DNA of 64,000 nucleotides, from contig NC_092668.1 of NCBI RefSeq assembly GCF_032118995.1, positions 9,713,501 to 9,777,500 on the forward strand, given 5' to 3'. The notes beneath the pieces are model-generated. The model was not told where the DNA came from. It made no database searches and saw only the letters and a program-made list of their open reading frames with translations. This document shows, one piece after another, positions 12,268 through 24,340 of the stretch; within the stretch, counting starts at the first letter, position 1; each line of letters begins with the position of its first letter. Position numbers and translations under genes: made by a program. The stretch is from Asterias amurensis. Its lineage: Eukaryota; Echinodermata; Asteroidea; Forcipulatida; Asteriidae.

Positions 12268-12360
12268 ATGAGTCAAATGGCGTACCATTGGGAGGCAAGA
12301 TTCCGCCAGCGTCAAATGGACAAGACGCATGCATTTAAACAACGAGAGGCTGAGAAAGAG
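12268..12360 (+). CDS. small-protein gene, coding exon 1
   Basis: Residues 1-31, from ATG in the context TCAAAATGA to a GAAAGAG/GTGAGT donor. Upstream ATGs out of frame are possible, so the transcript start is not fixed. Phase 0. Confidence 0.75.
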
Positions 12361-15300
12361 GTGAGTGCAATAGATTAATATTAATAACAATTTAAATGCG
12401 ATGGTGATTGACTTGTTGAGGCATGGTTGAGGTGGCTGAAAAATTGAAATGAAAGTTCCATCATCATAAAATCATGATCATGAAGAATTACCCTGCGGAA
12501 CGATTTCCGTATCCATAACCTGCCACCACCTTTTCAGTTTCACGATTGAAAAAGTGGTAGCAGGATACAGACATTTTTCCAAGCTCAAGCTGGGTTAAAA
12601 AAACACCATTCATTTTGTATTTATTTTGTTTGTTTGACCATGGAGTTCTTCCTCCATGCAGCTCCATGGGACCATGGTTGACTCATTATTTAAATTTTGT
12701 AATTGACATCTCTAGCACCTTTGGGTTGGGCTTTCGTTAACTTTGTAATGTTGGGTTGTACCAGGTAGCCTATAATATATAAATAAAGGGTGAATGATCA
12801 GGGTAATAAGAAGAATAGTAAAGGTAGACAAATGAAAATGTAAAAGAGAGCCACACATTACAGCCAGCTGACAGCCCAAACGAAGTTGGGCTCAATAATG
12901 TACATTTTGCACTTTATATACAACCTGGAGTTCTGATTTTATAAGTATAAAGTTAAAGGGAAAATGAGAAAAAACAAAAACACTGTAGGAGTGTATGGCC
13001 TTTAATACTCCTAGAACTATTTTGGTTTCGTTCCGCTATCGTCTCATGGAACGAAACCGAAATAGTTCTAGGAGTAATAGGGCTTATACTTAGTATATAA
13101 ATTGAGCAAAGGAAGAAAATAGAAGGTGGATCCATACTTAATAAATACTATGTGTGTTGTTTGTTAACTACTTCAGTTAGATTTGAGCTACAACAGCATC
13201 TATTCTAAAGTTTTTATCCCGATATTTGACGAGAATATTAAATATTTAGGATTTGAAACTTTGCATGGTGGAATACGATATGGAAAGGATTGCAGTAACA
13301 CCATAATGATAATTTCTTAATGAGTTGGGGTGGTTCTGAAAAGAACCATGGTTTCAACTCGACGTTTCGATGCTCTGATCGTCTTCTAGAGAAAGCTGGA
13401 CTCTGATGATTTAGCTGCTTTTAAGTACTGTGGATGGTGGTGAACGAAGGCGGGAAATGCGTGGTAAAACAAATATTAAAAAAATGTTTTGAGAAATTTG
13501 TTTTTTGACTAATTTTGCAGGCTGCTGAAGAAGCAGCAAAGGCCGAGTTGGCAGCCCGCCATGCTAGGGAGAGACAAGATCTAGATGATGCTCGTAAAAG
13601 AGCTCTGGATGAACAAATCCGAACAAGAGATAAGAGTGGAATGAAGAAGTCTTACAAGGAAAGAGAACAGTAAGTTCCAAAAGACCAAAAGTTGATGCAA
13701 AGCACCCAGAATTCTCACCTCTAATAAAACATCCATCCATGGACACTAATTTTGTTTTTGAGTAGAGAAACTTTTATGGAATATAACATTACATGTATTT
13801 AAAAATGTGGAATCACTGGGGGTGGGGGGGGGGGAATGGGGGGGGGGGTCTTGACATATGAAGGAAACATTAAAATGAAATGAACTTTCAACAAAATTGA
13901 ACATTTATAACTTTAAGGACTAAGACACAAACTGAGTGTAAACTGTTTGCAAGGAATTGGTAAAAGGATGTCAAAGTTTGCTGAAAATTTTAATTCTTAT
14001 AAAGCAAAAGACTGATAAAACAGGGTGTTTAATCATCAAATCAGCTTAAAGGAGCCGCTGCCTTGGATCGGACGAGTCGGTCTATAAAAAGCTTTTGAAA
14101 ACGTTTGTTATGAAAGTGCATGGTTAGAAAGATGTTTTAAAAGTAGAATATAACGATCCACAAAAGTATCACTAAAAATTGCATGGTTTTCCTTTTACAT
14201 CGGGAACTAACATGAACAGCCACTTCCATAAATGGCTGACCGTGTTAGTCGATGAGGTAAAAAGAAAACCACGCAATTTCGAGGCATAATTGTGTAGATC
14301 ATTGTATTCTACTTTTACAACACCTTTCTACCCATATGCATTTTATTACAAACGGTTACAGAACGCTTTTTAGAGACCAACTCGACTGATCCAAGGCAAC
14401 GTGTTCCTTTAAAAAACAACCTCTTGTAAAATTTAACAATGAAGAACTTTGCCCTAAGAAGACTGCATCTCAACTATATATAAAAAATGTTATGAGGTAA
14501 TTTTGTGTAGTCCATTTACTTCCGGGAACACTATTTTGATTTTACTTTGTTTTTATTGAGTTCACAAGCTTATAATACATTAATCAGCTGATAAAACACT
14601 AAAACAAGAGGGTATGGGTATAACTAAACCTCTCACCAAGTCCCTTCACCAAACCCAAACCATCCACTCTTTTACTTCACCCTCTGACTGACACACACTT
14701 TCTCCCCTTTCCTCTCTCCTTTCTCTCTCCCACTTCAATAGGTCATCACACAACAAAGGGATATACCACTATCAACAAGGGAACAAAACTCTTACCTTGG
14801 AGATGTAGTTACACCATGCTATCTGTAACCAACAACTAATCAAACACTCTTAAGACCATTACTGACAGTGAGCCTTGAACATTTTGAAATTCTAAAACAG
14901 AGAACTATTTGTAATGTTTGTTGCTTACAATTAATTTTTCCTGATGATCAAAACAGATTCTGAACTTGTCAAGGACAAAACTGTCTGAATTTTTACAGTA
15001 TTTAAAAAACCAAGAATACCCAATCCATTTAGCATCATGACAAGTATTATAATAATTTTGTAAATAAAACAAAGTGTCTTTTTAAATCCTAAAAGGATTG
15101 TACAACTTCCATTTTTATCCTATTATTAACTGCTCCTTTTGTGTAATTGTATTTTTTTATATTATATTAACTGATAAATTAACTCATTGGAAACATAAAT
15201 TATTATGACAATCGATCATGATTTTGACAACACTCGGGCAACTCTTTTGCGTAGATGTGAACAAATAAAAAGTGAATCATTAATTAGAATGAACTATCAA

Positions 15301-17558
15301 GTTAAATGAGAAATATTTACTTGTTTGTACTTTTGTATGCATTACTGTACATAATGGCACCCCCTCTAAGCACATTCATCATCAAGGATTCACACATGAA
15401 ACAGTTATTGCCTCATGGGTGAGTGTTCCTTTATCCATACTTAAAGACACAGGACACCTTTGGTACTTGTCAAAGTCTTCTCACTTGGTGTATCTTAACA
15501 TTTACATGCACAAAATAACAAATCTGTAAAAATTTGAGCTCAATTGGTTGTCGAAGTTGCGGGAAACGGCTCCCTCTGAAGTGGAGTAGTTTTCGAGAAA
15601 AGAAGTAATTGTACACAAATTTGATTTCGAGACCTCAAGTTTAGAATTTGAGTTCTCGAAATCAAGCATCTGAAACCACACAACTTCTTGTGACAAGGGT
15701 GTTTTTTCTTTCGTAACTCCGACGACCAATTGAGCTCAAATTTTAACAGATTTGTTATTTTATGCATATATATGTTGAGATAAAGCAAGTGAGAGGACTG
15801 GTCTTTGACATTTACCAATAGTGTCCACTGGCTTTAAAAGACACTGGACACTATTGGTTAATGTCAAAGACCAGTCTTCTCACTTGGTGTATCTCAACAT
15901 TATGCATAAAATAACAAACCTGTGAAAATTTGAGCTCAATTGGTCTTCGAAGTTGCGAGATAATTATCAAAGAAAAACACCCTTGTCATACGATGTTGTG
16001 TGCTTTCAGATGCTTGATTTCGTGACCTCAAAGTCTAATTCTGAGGTCTCAAAATCAAAATTGCAAAAAGTTACTTCTTTCTCGAAAACTACGATACTTC
16101 AGAGGGAGCCGTTGGTCACAACGTTTTATACTACCAACAGCTCTCCATTGCTTGTTACCGTGTAAGTTTTTATGCTAACAATTATTTTGAGTAATTAATA
16201 GTGTCAAGTGCAGTGCCTTTAACTCTCTTAACATGTCTGTCCTGATTTTCAAACAGGGTCAATTTCTCCTAAATTATCCCAATATGGATCTTCATTTTGA
16301 AAATTTCAAATTGAAAATCTCTTGTGTTATGATGATTCTCATTCTTAATCTATCATCATTAATCTATCACTTTTGTCTCCACACAACCATTATTTCCTCG
16401 CCTTTCTGACCAGCAGGGCCTAATTTCATAGAGCTGCTTAAGCAGAAAATATTGCTTAACATTTTTCCTGCTAAGCAGAAATGAGCAAGATACCAGTCAC
16501 ACATTGTACTTGTGACACTGTATTTTAGCTGGTAACCTTTTTCTGATAAGTGTAGTTTTTTATACTTTCTGTGCTGGAGCAGCTCTATGAAATAGGGCCC
16601 ATTGTGTGATTATAAATACATGTACATTACATGTGCGCTGCTTGTTCAAGATGTATGCATTTTAACACAACTAAAGGCAGCACTGCACTGAATCTTGAGT
16701 ATCCCATCTCAGCTTGTCTAAGTTTACCTCGTAGATAACTGGTTAGAGTGATTTCATTTTCACTACCATGTGGAGACTGAGAACAAAACAGGGAACTGAA
16801 AAGGTCTCCACAGGGGAAAGTATGTGTACAAAGGCTATGAAGGTTCTTAATAAGGAAAGAAAAAAAAGATGTCTCCTCAGTGATGCGAAAAACATGTTCA
16901 TGCCAGTAGTTTTAGGAAACTGGCTCAATGAACATGTTAACAATACCTTCCAAATGAGACGAATTGGGAGGTATAACTAAAATGAAATAGACAAGGTTTA
17001 GTCCCATAGAGCAAACACAAATAATATGTCATTTCAGAAAAAGAAGAGTCAACTCACAGCAACTTTTTAGTTTGATAGTTTAAACATATATGAGAAAGTT
17101 TTCTTTCCATTTCCCTTTGTATTAAAATTTTGAACGTACTGTGTGTTTTTTGTTTGTTATATTATTATTTTCTTTAACAAAAACGGCAGCATTTGTCCAT
17201 TTATCTTTTTTATGAAAGGGGTGCATTGCAATTAGCTGATCCATCAACAAGTATTTGTCACATTATTAACAATAAATTAGTTTCTAGATTTCTTTCAGAA
17301 TAGCCATTTTTGAGAACCTTCATTTCATAATAAAAAGTGAGACACAATTGTTTGTACCGTTATTTTTTCAGGCAACTTCAGCGCTTGATGCAGGAGCGTC
17401 GTTGGCACAATGAGATGATCGGTAGGATGGAGAAAGATGACAAAGAGCGTCTGTATACGGATGCCATGAAAGATCATAAGAGTAAAGCTAAGGTGTTACG
17501 AGATCATGGGCTATACCGTGGAGACGCAACCTTCTTTCTTGACCCCGAGTACTCTTGA
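12268..17558 (+). CDS. three-exon gene for a 142-residue charged helical protein
   Basis: Joining 12268-12360, 13521-13669 and 17372-17558 gives 429 coding bases, 142 residues plus TGA. All borders are GT-AG and the phases fit (0, then 2). The protein starts MSQMAYHWEARFRQRQ, is rich in Lys/Arg/Glu/Ala, and has no signal peptide or membrane segment. Residues about 10-125 look like one or more long amphipathic helices. It ends GLYRGDATFFLDPEYS, a non-helical aromatic tail. Small, highly charged helical proteins of this style are common among axonemal microtubule-associated proteins, and the upstream X-box-like site would fit, but I do not recognise the family. The gene structure is well supported; function is open. 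Confidence 0.8.
12506..12572. repeat. short palindrome related to the element at 3658
   Basis: TTCCGTATCC...TGCCACCACCTTTTCA pairs with TGAAAAAGTGGTAGCAGGATAC. It is in intron 1 of the small-protein gene. Confidence 0.6.
13005..13077. repeat. 73-bp near-perfect hairpin
   Basis: TACTCCTAGAACTATTT and GGTTTCGTTCC pair with GGAACGAAACC and GAAATAGTTCTAGGAGTA around a roughly 16-base loop. Confidence 0.75.
13310..13410 (+). repeat. dispersed repeat fragment
   Basis: GGTGGTTCTGA...CAACTCGACGTTTCGATGCTCTGATCGTCTTCTAGA resembles, inverted, the segment at about 61180-61300. Its boundaries are unclear. Confidence 0.4.
13521..13669 (+). CDS. small-protein gene, coding exon 2
   Basis: Residues 32-80 plus two bases of codon 81. 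Acceptor AATTTTGCAG, donor AACA/GTAAGT. The content is Ala/Glu/Arg/Lys-rich helix (AAEEAAKAELAARHARER). Confidence 0.8.
14046..14412. mobile_element. TTAA MITE, family 2
   Basis: TTAA edges with inverted ends GCTGCCTTGGATCGGACGAG / GATCCAAGGCAACGTGTTCC. The interior is palindromic and contains mirrored CACGCAATTT / AAATTGCATGG segments. It is in intron 2 of the small-protein gene. Confidence 0.8.
15441..15837. mobile_element. TTAA MITE, family 1 (first of a chained pair)
   Basis: Left TTAA at 15441-15444; right TTAA at 15834-15837 is shared with the next copy. The ends are diverged forms of the family 1 inverted repeat (GACACAGGACACCTTTGG). Confidence 0.8.
15834..16222. mobile_element. TTAA MITE, family 1 (second of a chained pair)
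   Basis: Starts at the TTAA shared with the preceding copy and ends at TTAA 16219-16222. It contains the family features CTTCAGAGGGAGCCGTT and AGACACTGGACACTATTGG. Confidence 0.8.
16415..16601. mobile_element. palindromic MITE, family 6 (GGGCC-AATTTCATAGAGCTGC)
   Basis: Inverted ends AATTTCATAGAGCTGCTTAA and AGCAGCTCTATGAAATAGGG. Relatives are at 48828, 56763, 58934 and 60903. Confidence 0.75.
17372..17558 (+). CDS. small-protein gene, terminal coding exon 3
   Basis: Completes codon 81 and runs to TGA at 17556-17558. Acceptor TATTTTTTCAG. It encodes QERRWHNEMIGRMEKDD, a Lys/Asp/His-rich helix, and the aromatic tail. Confidence 0.85.
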
Positions 17559-17911
17559 GAGGTTCCTGCATCAAGCAGGACAGATAATTCTAAGATGAAT
17601 CTTGTTGGGGATGGGTGTCAAAGATAGATTTTTTTTGCCGATATGATCAACATTATGTTAACAAACAACAGCTGATGTGTTCTGAAGTCTTTTTGAATTT
17701 GTGTGAAATGATACTCTTGTTTTGTGGTAAACCACAATTTTAGCACTGTAACTCACAAAGTGTTCCAGTCTTGATTTTGATTTTGTTTGTTGTAACTCAC
17801 GACTGTAAATTAAAAAAACTATTGAGTATTGTTCGTGTGTACTATGCATTATCACTTTTATTTCATTTATAACACAAAACATTTGACTATTGCTAAATAA
17901 TTAGTATTCAA

Positions 17912-17917
17912 ATTAAA
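17912..17917 (+). terminator. candidate poly(A) signal ATTAAA
   Basis: ATTAAA lies 354 bp after the small-protein stop; AATAAA at 18541-18546 is an alternative. Which is used cannot be decided from sequence. Confidence 0.35.
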
Positions 17918-18675
17918 GCTGTTATGAAAACCGGGGAAAGCAATTAGCAGGCATGTATGCACTATTATAGAATGTTCAAGATTGTCACTTTTCCTATACA
18001 TAATTAACTGTTTATTATTTGCAACTATTTTTGCACTGTATTGTTACTTGAATTAATATCATCTGGATTGATTATTGAACATAATAATAATTGGTTCAAA
18101 AGGACAAACCTTCCAAGTTTTTACAAATTCATAAATATTCCTGTTGTCTGACGACCCAATTGGCAATTTGATTTAGAAATACCCTTTCCTGGGCCTTGCG
18201 TTTGAGTGGAATTTGTTTAATCTGTTTTATAGCATAATAGGATTTTAATTTCACAGCTTGTTTCGGAGAGTTTGAATTTGCTGAAACAGTTTAGTACCAA
18301 TACGATCCACAGTACCCATATGACATAATTTAGTTTGTCTTCACAATGAGCGCATAATCTATCGCAACTAGACTACACGCGATTTTTATGACGGCTGTCG
18401 AAGTTAGACTTCTAATATAATAATGTTGAGCCGACTTAATTTTTATACGGGGTAATTAAAGAAAGGATAAAAACCTTAAAGCGATTTCCCTACAGCATGT
18501 TTTATATTGAAAGAGTATGATGTGTGTGCAAAATAGTTAAAATAAAAAGTCAGAATGTTTAGTAATATCGAGTGCTCATGTTCCCTTCTTTATCGTTTTT
18601 TGCAGTATGTAACTTTTGATTACTAGATCAACAAGTTGGTGTGTATGCACTCTGTTCTTCTAAACATAAGTGGGG

Positions 18676-19079
18676 TTAAAAAGGGGGAGGGGTGGGGCGC
18701 TTTGTCAGGTGAACTTTATTCAAAATGCAACATTTTTTATAAAAACACAATGTCCACAGATTTACATTAAACTTACACAGTTTGAAGATAATGATAATAC
18801 AAAGCTGCATTAGTTGCTGAGGTGCTGTAGTTTTTGAGAAATAAGTAAAACAATGTCATAAAAATACATTTTTAAAAGCTAAAATAATTTTCGTCTCGAG
18901 ATCAGTGAGACGAAAATTATTTTCATGACATTGTTTACTCATTTCTCAAAAACTACAGCTCCGCATCAACTAATATTTTCAGGGAAGCTTTTTACTATCA
19001 TTATCTTCAAACTGTAAGTTTAGTGTTAATCTGTAGACTTTGTGTTTTTCGTTCTACAAAAAGTACATAGACCCTTTAA
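18676..19079. mobile_element. TTAA MITE, family 3
   Basis: TTAA at both edges. The mirrored halves contain TCCACAGATTTAC, TTTTTGAGAAATAAGTAAAAC and AATTTTCGTCTC around a central ATCAGTGAGACG. The left end is more diverged than the right. Confidence 0.75.
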
Positions 19080-19544
19080 AAGGTTCAATTATTTCTAAGA
19101 TTTGTCACAACGTTGATTCTGGTTCAAAATGAACATCCGTAATGTTTCATTATAGGCAGTGAACTTGATTGGTTGGGGGACAAGGTGCCCAAAAAGGGTC
19201 GTGTTATATTTATGAAAGGTGCATGATTTCTGGATGTTAACAATTTGAGGCTACTAGCTTCACCTTCAAATCAGCCCAGAAAAGGGCAATGGTTGTTTAC
19301 AGTGTTTCTCTTGCAACGCACGATTACCAAACCAAGGGGCGCTTTGCTTGTCAACAAAAATAATTATAACTCGTCATGTTCTGAGTAGAACATCAATTTT
19401 TTGAGAACATGTCAGTAAGTGTTTACAGAGAACTGCATTTGAAAACTTTTAAAATGCTGGTTATCCATTCTGTAGACACAGATTAAGAATTCATTTGTTC
19501 TTGTTCACCTATTTCATGTATAATCGAACGTTGTTTTGGGGGTG

Positions 19545-19574
19545 TTTTTTTTTTTTTTTTTTGGGGGGGGGGGG
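19545..19574 (+). repeat. poly(T)-poly(G) junction tract
   Basis: About 18 T followed by 12 G, preceded by GTTTTGGGGGTG as at 6451. Confidence 0.85.
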
Positions 19575-20648
19575 TAGTGTTCGGACGGTAGCGCCAGCGG
19601 TGCTTTATTTGATCGTCTCCAAAGTGATTTACCCAGTGCTGTGTAAAGTCAGGCTGAATACTCAATATCCAATACTCATTTTGAACAAAATGTAGCCTTC
19701 GAGTCTAAATAAAGGCGCAAATAAAGTTGATTTACAAATAACCTCTGAGCCTTAAAGTCGAATTAAATTGGAACAATGACCCAAGGTAGCGAGTTCCGAC
19801 CACGATTCAATTGCGTTGGGCCGGGTAGCCGTTCGGTTTGTGGAGTAAGTTTACGGGGAGGCCTTCGAAGTTGTTGAAAAGCGATGGACTCTGTTGGAGT
19901 ACTCATCGGCTGAAGTCAGGAAACATACAATTTTTGTGACCCCAATCACTCCGTGATCATTATTCCAACTGATGTAAAAACGTATCACAAAAAACACACA
20001 CACCAAGTGTCGTTCACATAGGCCTATTGACACTTTTTTTTGTTGAGGGGCCAACTTAAGATTTTTGGAGTATAAAGATTTCGGATACACTCGAGCTTCA
20101 TCCGCCATCTCGTGTGCCAGCTCCCCCAAACACGAAATAATAAAAAAACGTTGTTTGCATGCAGTTTGGAGTGTTTTAAAAAAAAGTTTTCTAAATTTTC
20201 TAAAAGTTTGGTCAGAGCCCGTTTTTCGGGCTCAGTGTGACCGGTATAGGCACGGGGCGTAATTGTGTTATCCCACATTCATATGCGATTATCGTCCCAT
20301 GTTTACCATACGTTCTGTTACTCTATTTGCATGTAAACAGACACAACACGGATCGATCAGTACCATTATGTCTGGCTTTAAGTGGCACTCATCCGTAAAT
20401 GAATGGACTTTTCATTGCAACTGATCTGGCCACGGCGGCATTTGAAAAACAGTTTTATATCTGAATCATAATCGTAACCAGATGAACATTATTGTGGATA
20501 AAGATACATGTTAATGAACTGTAATCAATTGAAATTAAACAAGTTCAGTCTATTAACTGATGATTATGTTTTAATGTTTATAAGTTTGTCACGGTTTTCA
20601 AGGGACAGTCCGCCATGCGTTAAATACGCTATCTAGTTATTGATGCAT
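19575..20648. other. intergenic, nothing recognised
   Basis: No supported gene. CpG is more frequent near 20200-20720, compatible with a promoter region for the candidate gene downstream. Confidence 0.4.
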
Positions 20649-20663
20649 GTTGCCCCTAGCAAC
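20649..20663. promoter_or_regulatory. RFX X-box
   Basis: GTTGCCCCTAGCAAC matches GTNRCC-N3-RGYAAC at every fixed position. It is about 370 bp upstream of the first candidate exon of the unrecognised gene (21020-21065). RFX binding is expected from the motif but not shown. Confidence 0.55.
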
Positions 20664-21019
20664 TGCGTAATGGACGCACAGTGCGTGAATGGTTGATCAT
20701 CGTTTGATCGGTGGCGGCGCTGGCTCCCCGCACTGCATGCAAACAACGAAACCATAGTACACGTATGTACGTATGGTGTGTGTGTGTAACGAAGAATCTC
20801 ATCAAAAGGATCGAAGGGGGTACACCGTTGTTACACACTATGCAAAGTTTGCACACGTTTGTTGTGACACTCAGTATACTCGATAGTACCCGTCAATCAG
20901 TCGCCATAGAACGTGGAAAGATAATTTATTTTGGAAGTAAGACTTTTGTTAGTATCATCATGATTCTAGTTGAGTTCTCCCTTAGTGGTCTGGGTGAAGA
21001 TTCGAGGCCGTTTTAACAG

Positions 21020-24000
21020 TGAAAACGTTCGAAAAGTTGGGTCCAAATTTAATCGGCACCGACCGGTAAGTGATTAAAGTTTCGTTTGCAAATTACATGA
21101 CTTACTTCCCACTGTCCATTACTTAGTACTGTGATCACACGTTGGACCTAGTTTGTAGTTTACCTCAAGCTTGTTTCTTTCGTATTGTGTTGTTATTTGT
21201 ATGTGTTGAATGTATTGTTTTTTTTATTAAGTAAATCGAAGCTAAGTTAGTGTAACTGTTAGCATGGTTAGTGTAATTGTTTTACACTGTCCCTGGGGTC
21301 GATTTCACAAAGAGTCAGGACTAGTCCTAACTTAGGACTAGTCCTAGGACTAGGAGATATACAAATTGCACGGAGAGTCCTAAGTTTGGACGAGTAACTG
21401 GTCCTAACTCGAGATAAGACTAGTCCTAACTCTTTGTGAAATCCACCCCTGTTTGTGTTTGTCAGCCACATGCCAAATAAAAATTAACTCGAAAAGTCAA
21501 TAGGTTATGATCTTTTTTTTTTTTTTCCTTAGAAAAACATGGGACTGGGAGGATGAGGGAATTTTAATTTTTACTATTTTGTTTGAAGGGGCAAGAGAGC
21601 CAGAATATTCAGTGGAATGTTCTTTTTTAGAAGCCATGGTAGAACTTGCTTGTCTAGAATATGGTGATTTAATCAAAGTTGGTGCCAAGGCCAACCTCAA
21701 ATTAAAATATCCTGGTGTCATGTGTTTTCAGTAGGATAACAGGCAAACTGTTCACAATCAAAAACTATTTTTTTTTTTCAAATCTATCCAATTTTTTAAC
21801 AATAACACTTACACTTCATGGTGTGTTGAAATTTTTAAAGTTTTGGTTTTACATTGCGAGAGACAGTCCGCCTTAACTTTGCTTATGCATGCACGACATT
21901 GGAGCAACGTCATATGTTTTCACACCTTTCATTGGTTGGTATTTTATTGAACATTCAGAAGCTAGTATGACGTGCAAAATAAATCAAAAATATTATTCAA
22001 TTACTACTTAACAAATTTAATTACATTTTTGTCCCAAGGCATTATGGCTACTATATTAGAATCCAGAGATATCATAAGGCATGAAAGTAAAACACCCCAC
22101 TCCCCCTTGATGCACTCACACTTCATAACAATCCGTTTTCCCCCATTTCAAACCAGTAATGTTTGGTTTCAGGAGATAAGAAACCAATCTATGATATTTT
22201 CTCTTTAATGTAGACTTAATATTTATTACGCTTATTGGAATTTATTACAGTATGCAGTAAATAATAATAAAAACAATTTTTGTCATTTTCACTTAAAATA
22301 TTTTAATATTTTCCCCACATTTGCACACCATAGAATCCAAAATAGTAACCACCTCACGTGATCCATCTAGTGATTAATGCAGAATGAAACTCAATCTAGC
22401 AGATAGTAATTTTGTTTTGAACTTTCGAGGTTGGATGATGTTTCTTTGACTCATTTGAATGTTGGCATAATAATGAACAAGTGATTAGTACCAAAAATCA
22501 ATCATTTTATAAATGTTTGAGCATAACCAATGACAGGAAACTTTATTCTCAGCATGATTAAGCCTGATGAAAATACAGATCGTGAGTAAACTGCATAGCT
22601 TCTGTCACCGATGCAGCTTGCACAATCCTGCACAATCTCGCGGTAAACGGGAATCAAAGTTGGGGACCGAAGACATATGAGGGTCGATAACGTATGACGC
22701 TACGATACATGGCAAAAAAATAGTATTTTTTGTTGGGGGATAAAATATACTACTATACTATTTGGATGCAGTCTAAAAAAGGATGAGGGCAAGGACGATC
22801 AAGTGATTTTTGCTGTTTGTTTTTGTACTTAAATACTTGCTTTATTATTTATTTAAAATTATACGTTTATTTATTGATAACCTATGCTGGCTTAAAACCG
22901 GTATCATCAAATAAGATCCCATTAAAAGCATTACATTTAGGATTGGCCTATTGATTGTGAATATGTTTTTTGTGTTGGGTTTAATAGGCCTACTTGAAAT
23001 TAAAAGTCAGTTGCATCTCGCATCGATCCCAGGTAGGTATGGTGACACTGGGATTTTATTAGTTGCGATAACGTTACCCTCCTCCCGATCGACGGCCGGA
23101 CTGTGCGGCCGTCGGAAGGAGGGTTACACTATCGCAACTAGGATTTTATAAGCCAGTGCTGCTCACCTGTGCAATCTGAGGCATTCTTAATGATTATTGT
23201 TCGGGAAAAAAAAGAAGTGTGGTCTCTTATTATATGGATATCACAAATTTCACAGGTTAAATGACTTCTGACTCAGATTTAGAATTTGAGGTCTCAAAAT
23301 CAAGCATCTGAAAGCACACAACTTTGTGTGACCATGGTGCAACAAGGGTGTTTTTCTTTCTTAATAATCACACAACTTCGACGACTGATTGAGTTCAAAC
23401 TTTCACAGGTTTGTTATACACCAACTGTATACAAATATTGAGTGGCTCAGAGTGGAATGGGAGGAATATTATCGCAAGGTAAAATTTGGACTGTTCCATT
23501 TCACGAGGCGAAGCCAAGTGAAATGGAACAGTCCAAATTTTACCGAGCGATAATATTCCTTCCATTCAACGAATTAAAGCCTCTCAATATTTGTTTTATA
23601 TATAACTGACATTATTATAGATCCTTGTCATTTGATGTATTTTAAAAGTATTTAACATTATGAAAAATCACACAAATTACTGACAACCAAAAATCATATG
23701 GCGCCGTGTAGCAGCAACAATGCACAAATCGGATCACAACCTGTTGCACGGGTGCTCCTTTGTTTTAGCTGGGACGCAGCGGCGCTGTACTGCTCATAAA
23801 CATTGGGAACAAGGATGATCCTAACTGTTGAATGGGAAATGCTATTTCCAATGGGCAAATACCGGTAGTTTTTTTTTATTGCTGGTGCGGATGGGAGTAA
23901 TAGTGAATGTCACGTGAAGTAAGTTCCACCAATCAAATGACAAGGATCTGTATGTTATATAATGAAGACTAGTCTTTGACAATAACCAATAGTGTCCAGT

Positions 24001-24340
24001 GTCTTTAAAAGAACCTCTTAAAATAATTTTTTTTAAAACACACATGGTGATGGACTTGCTTTTGAGCGTACCTGTTTTTAAAATTATATTTCATTTCTTT
24101 AACAGAGCTGCGGAGGTGGCTTTTTCTACGCCAGGAGATCATCATGTGACGTGTGGGAGATCTGATTTGCTTTTGAAAATCTATCACATCATAGGTTTAA
24201 CGCTCACTGGAAGGATCCATTTATATGACCACATTAGATGTTATCAGACAATGTTGGAGAAATTGTGTTGTTGTTCAACTAAATTTCCCATCACAGAATA
24301 TCAACTTGGTGTTACTTGTGCATGGTTTGGAAAACTTTAA
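21020..24340 (+). CDS. candidate four-exon gene, unrecognised product
   Basis: Four open segments join in phase: 21020-21065, 21533-21714, 22039-22155 and 24108-24340. Donors are CGACCG/GTAAGTG (strong), CCTG/GTGTCA (moderate) and ACCA/GTAATG (moderate). Acceptors include a T-run plus CCTTAG (strong) and CTTTAACAGAG (good). The reading runs through TWDWEDEGILIFTILFEG, YGDLIKVGAKANLKLKYPG, ESRDIIRHESKTPHSPL, STPGDHHVTCGRSDLLLK and TLTGRIHLYDHIRCYQ to TAA. The 5' exon has no ATG; GAAGCCATGG at 21631-21640 in exon 2 has an ideal start context, which would give about 140 residues. Otherwise upstream exons are missing. I chose splice sites to keep the frame, so the model is provisional. I do not recognise the family. 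Confidence 0.4.
21295..21450. mobile_element. palindromic MITE, family 5 (GTCGATTTCACAAAG)
   Basis: Inverted ends GGGGTCGATTTCACAAAGAG / CTCTTTGTGAAATCCACCCC enclose repeated GGACTAGTCCTAA motifs. It lies in the first intron of the candidate gene. Relatives are at 25658, 38638, 41658 and 56542. Confidence 0.8.
23059..23141. repeat. 83-bp hairpin
   Basis: TAGTTGCGATA, TTACCCTCC and CGACGGCCG pair in order with CGGCCGTCG, GGAGGGTTA and TATCGCAACTA. It is flanked by direct CTGGGATTTTAT / CTAGGATTTTAT. Confidence 0.75.
23265..24007. mobile_element. family 1 MITE split by a nested insertion
   Basis: Family 1 interior (AGAATTTGAGGTCTC, GCATCTGAAAGCACACAACT) runs to about 23428. The matching terminal part (GACTAGTCTTTGACAATAACC, AATAGTGTCCAGTG) resumes at about 23955 and ends at TTAA 24004-24007. 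The left end is truncated. Confidence 0.65.
23429..23955. mobile_element. nested inverted-repeat insertion
   Basis: A long palindrome at 23431-23594 (arms AAATATTGAGTGGCT / AGCCTCTCAATATTT and GGACTGTTCCATTTCAC) is followed by TAGATCCTTGTCATTTGATG at about 23619, mirrored by AATCAAATGACAAGGATCTG at about 23932. It interrupts the family 1 copy. Exact boundaries are uncertain. Confidence 0.5.
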
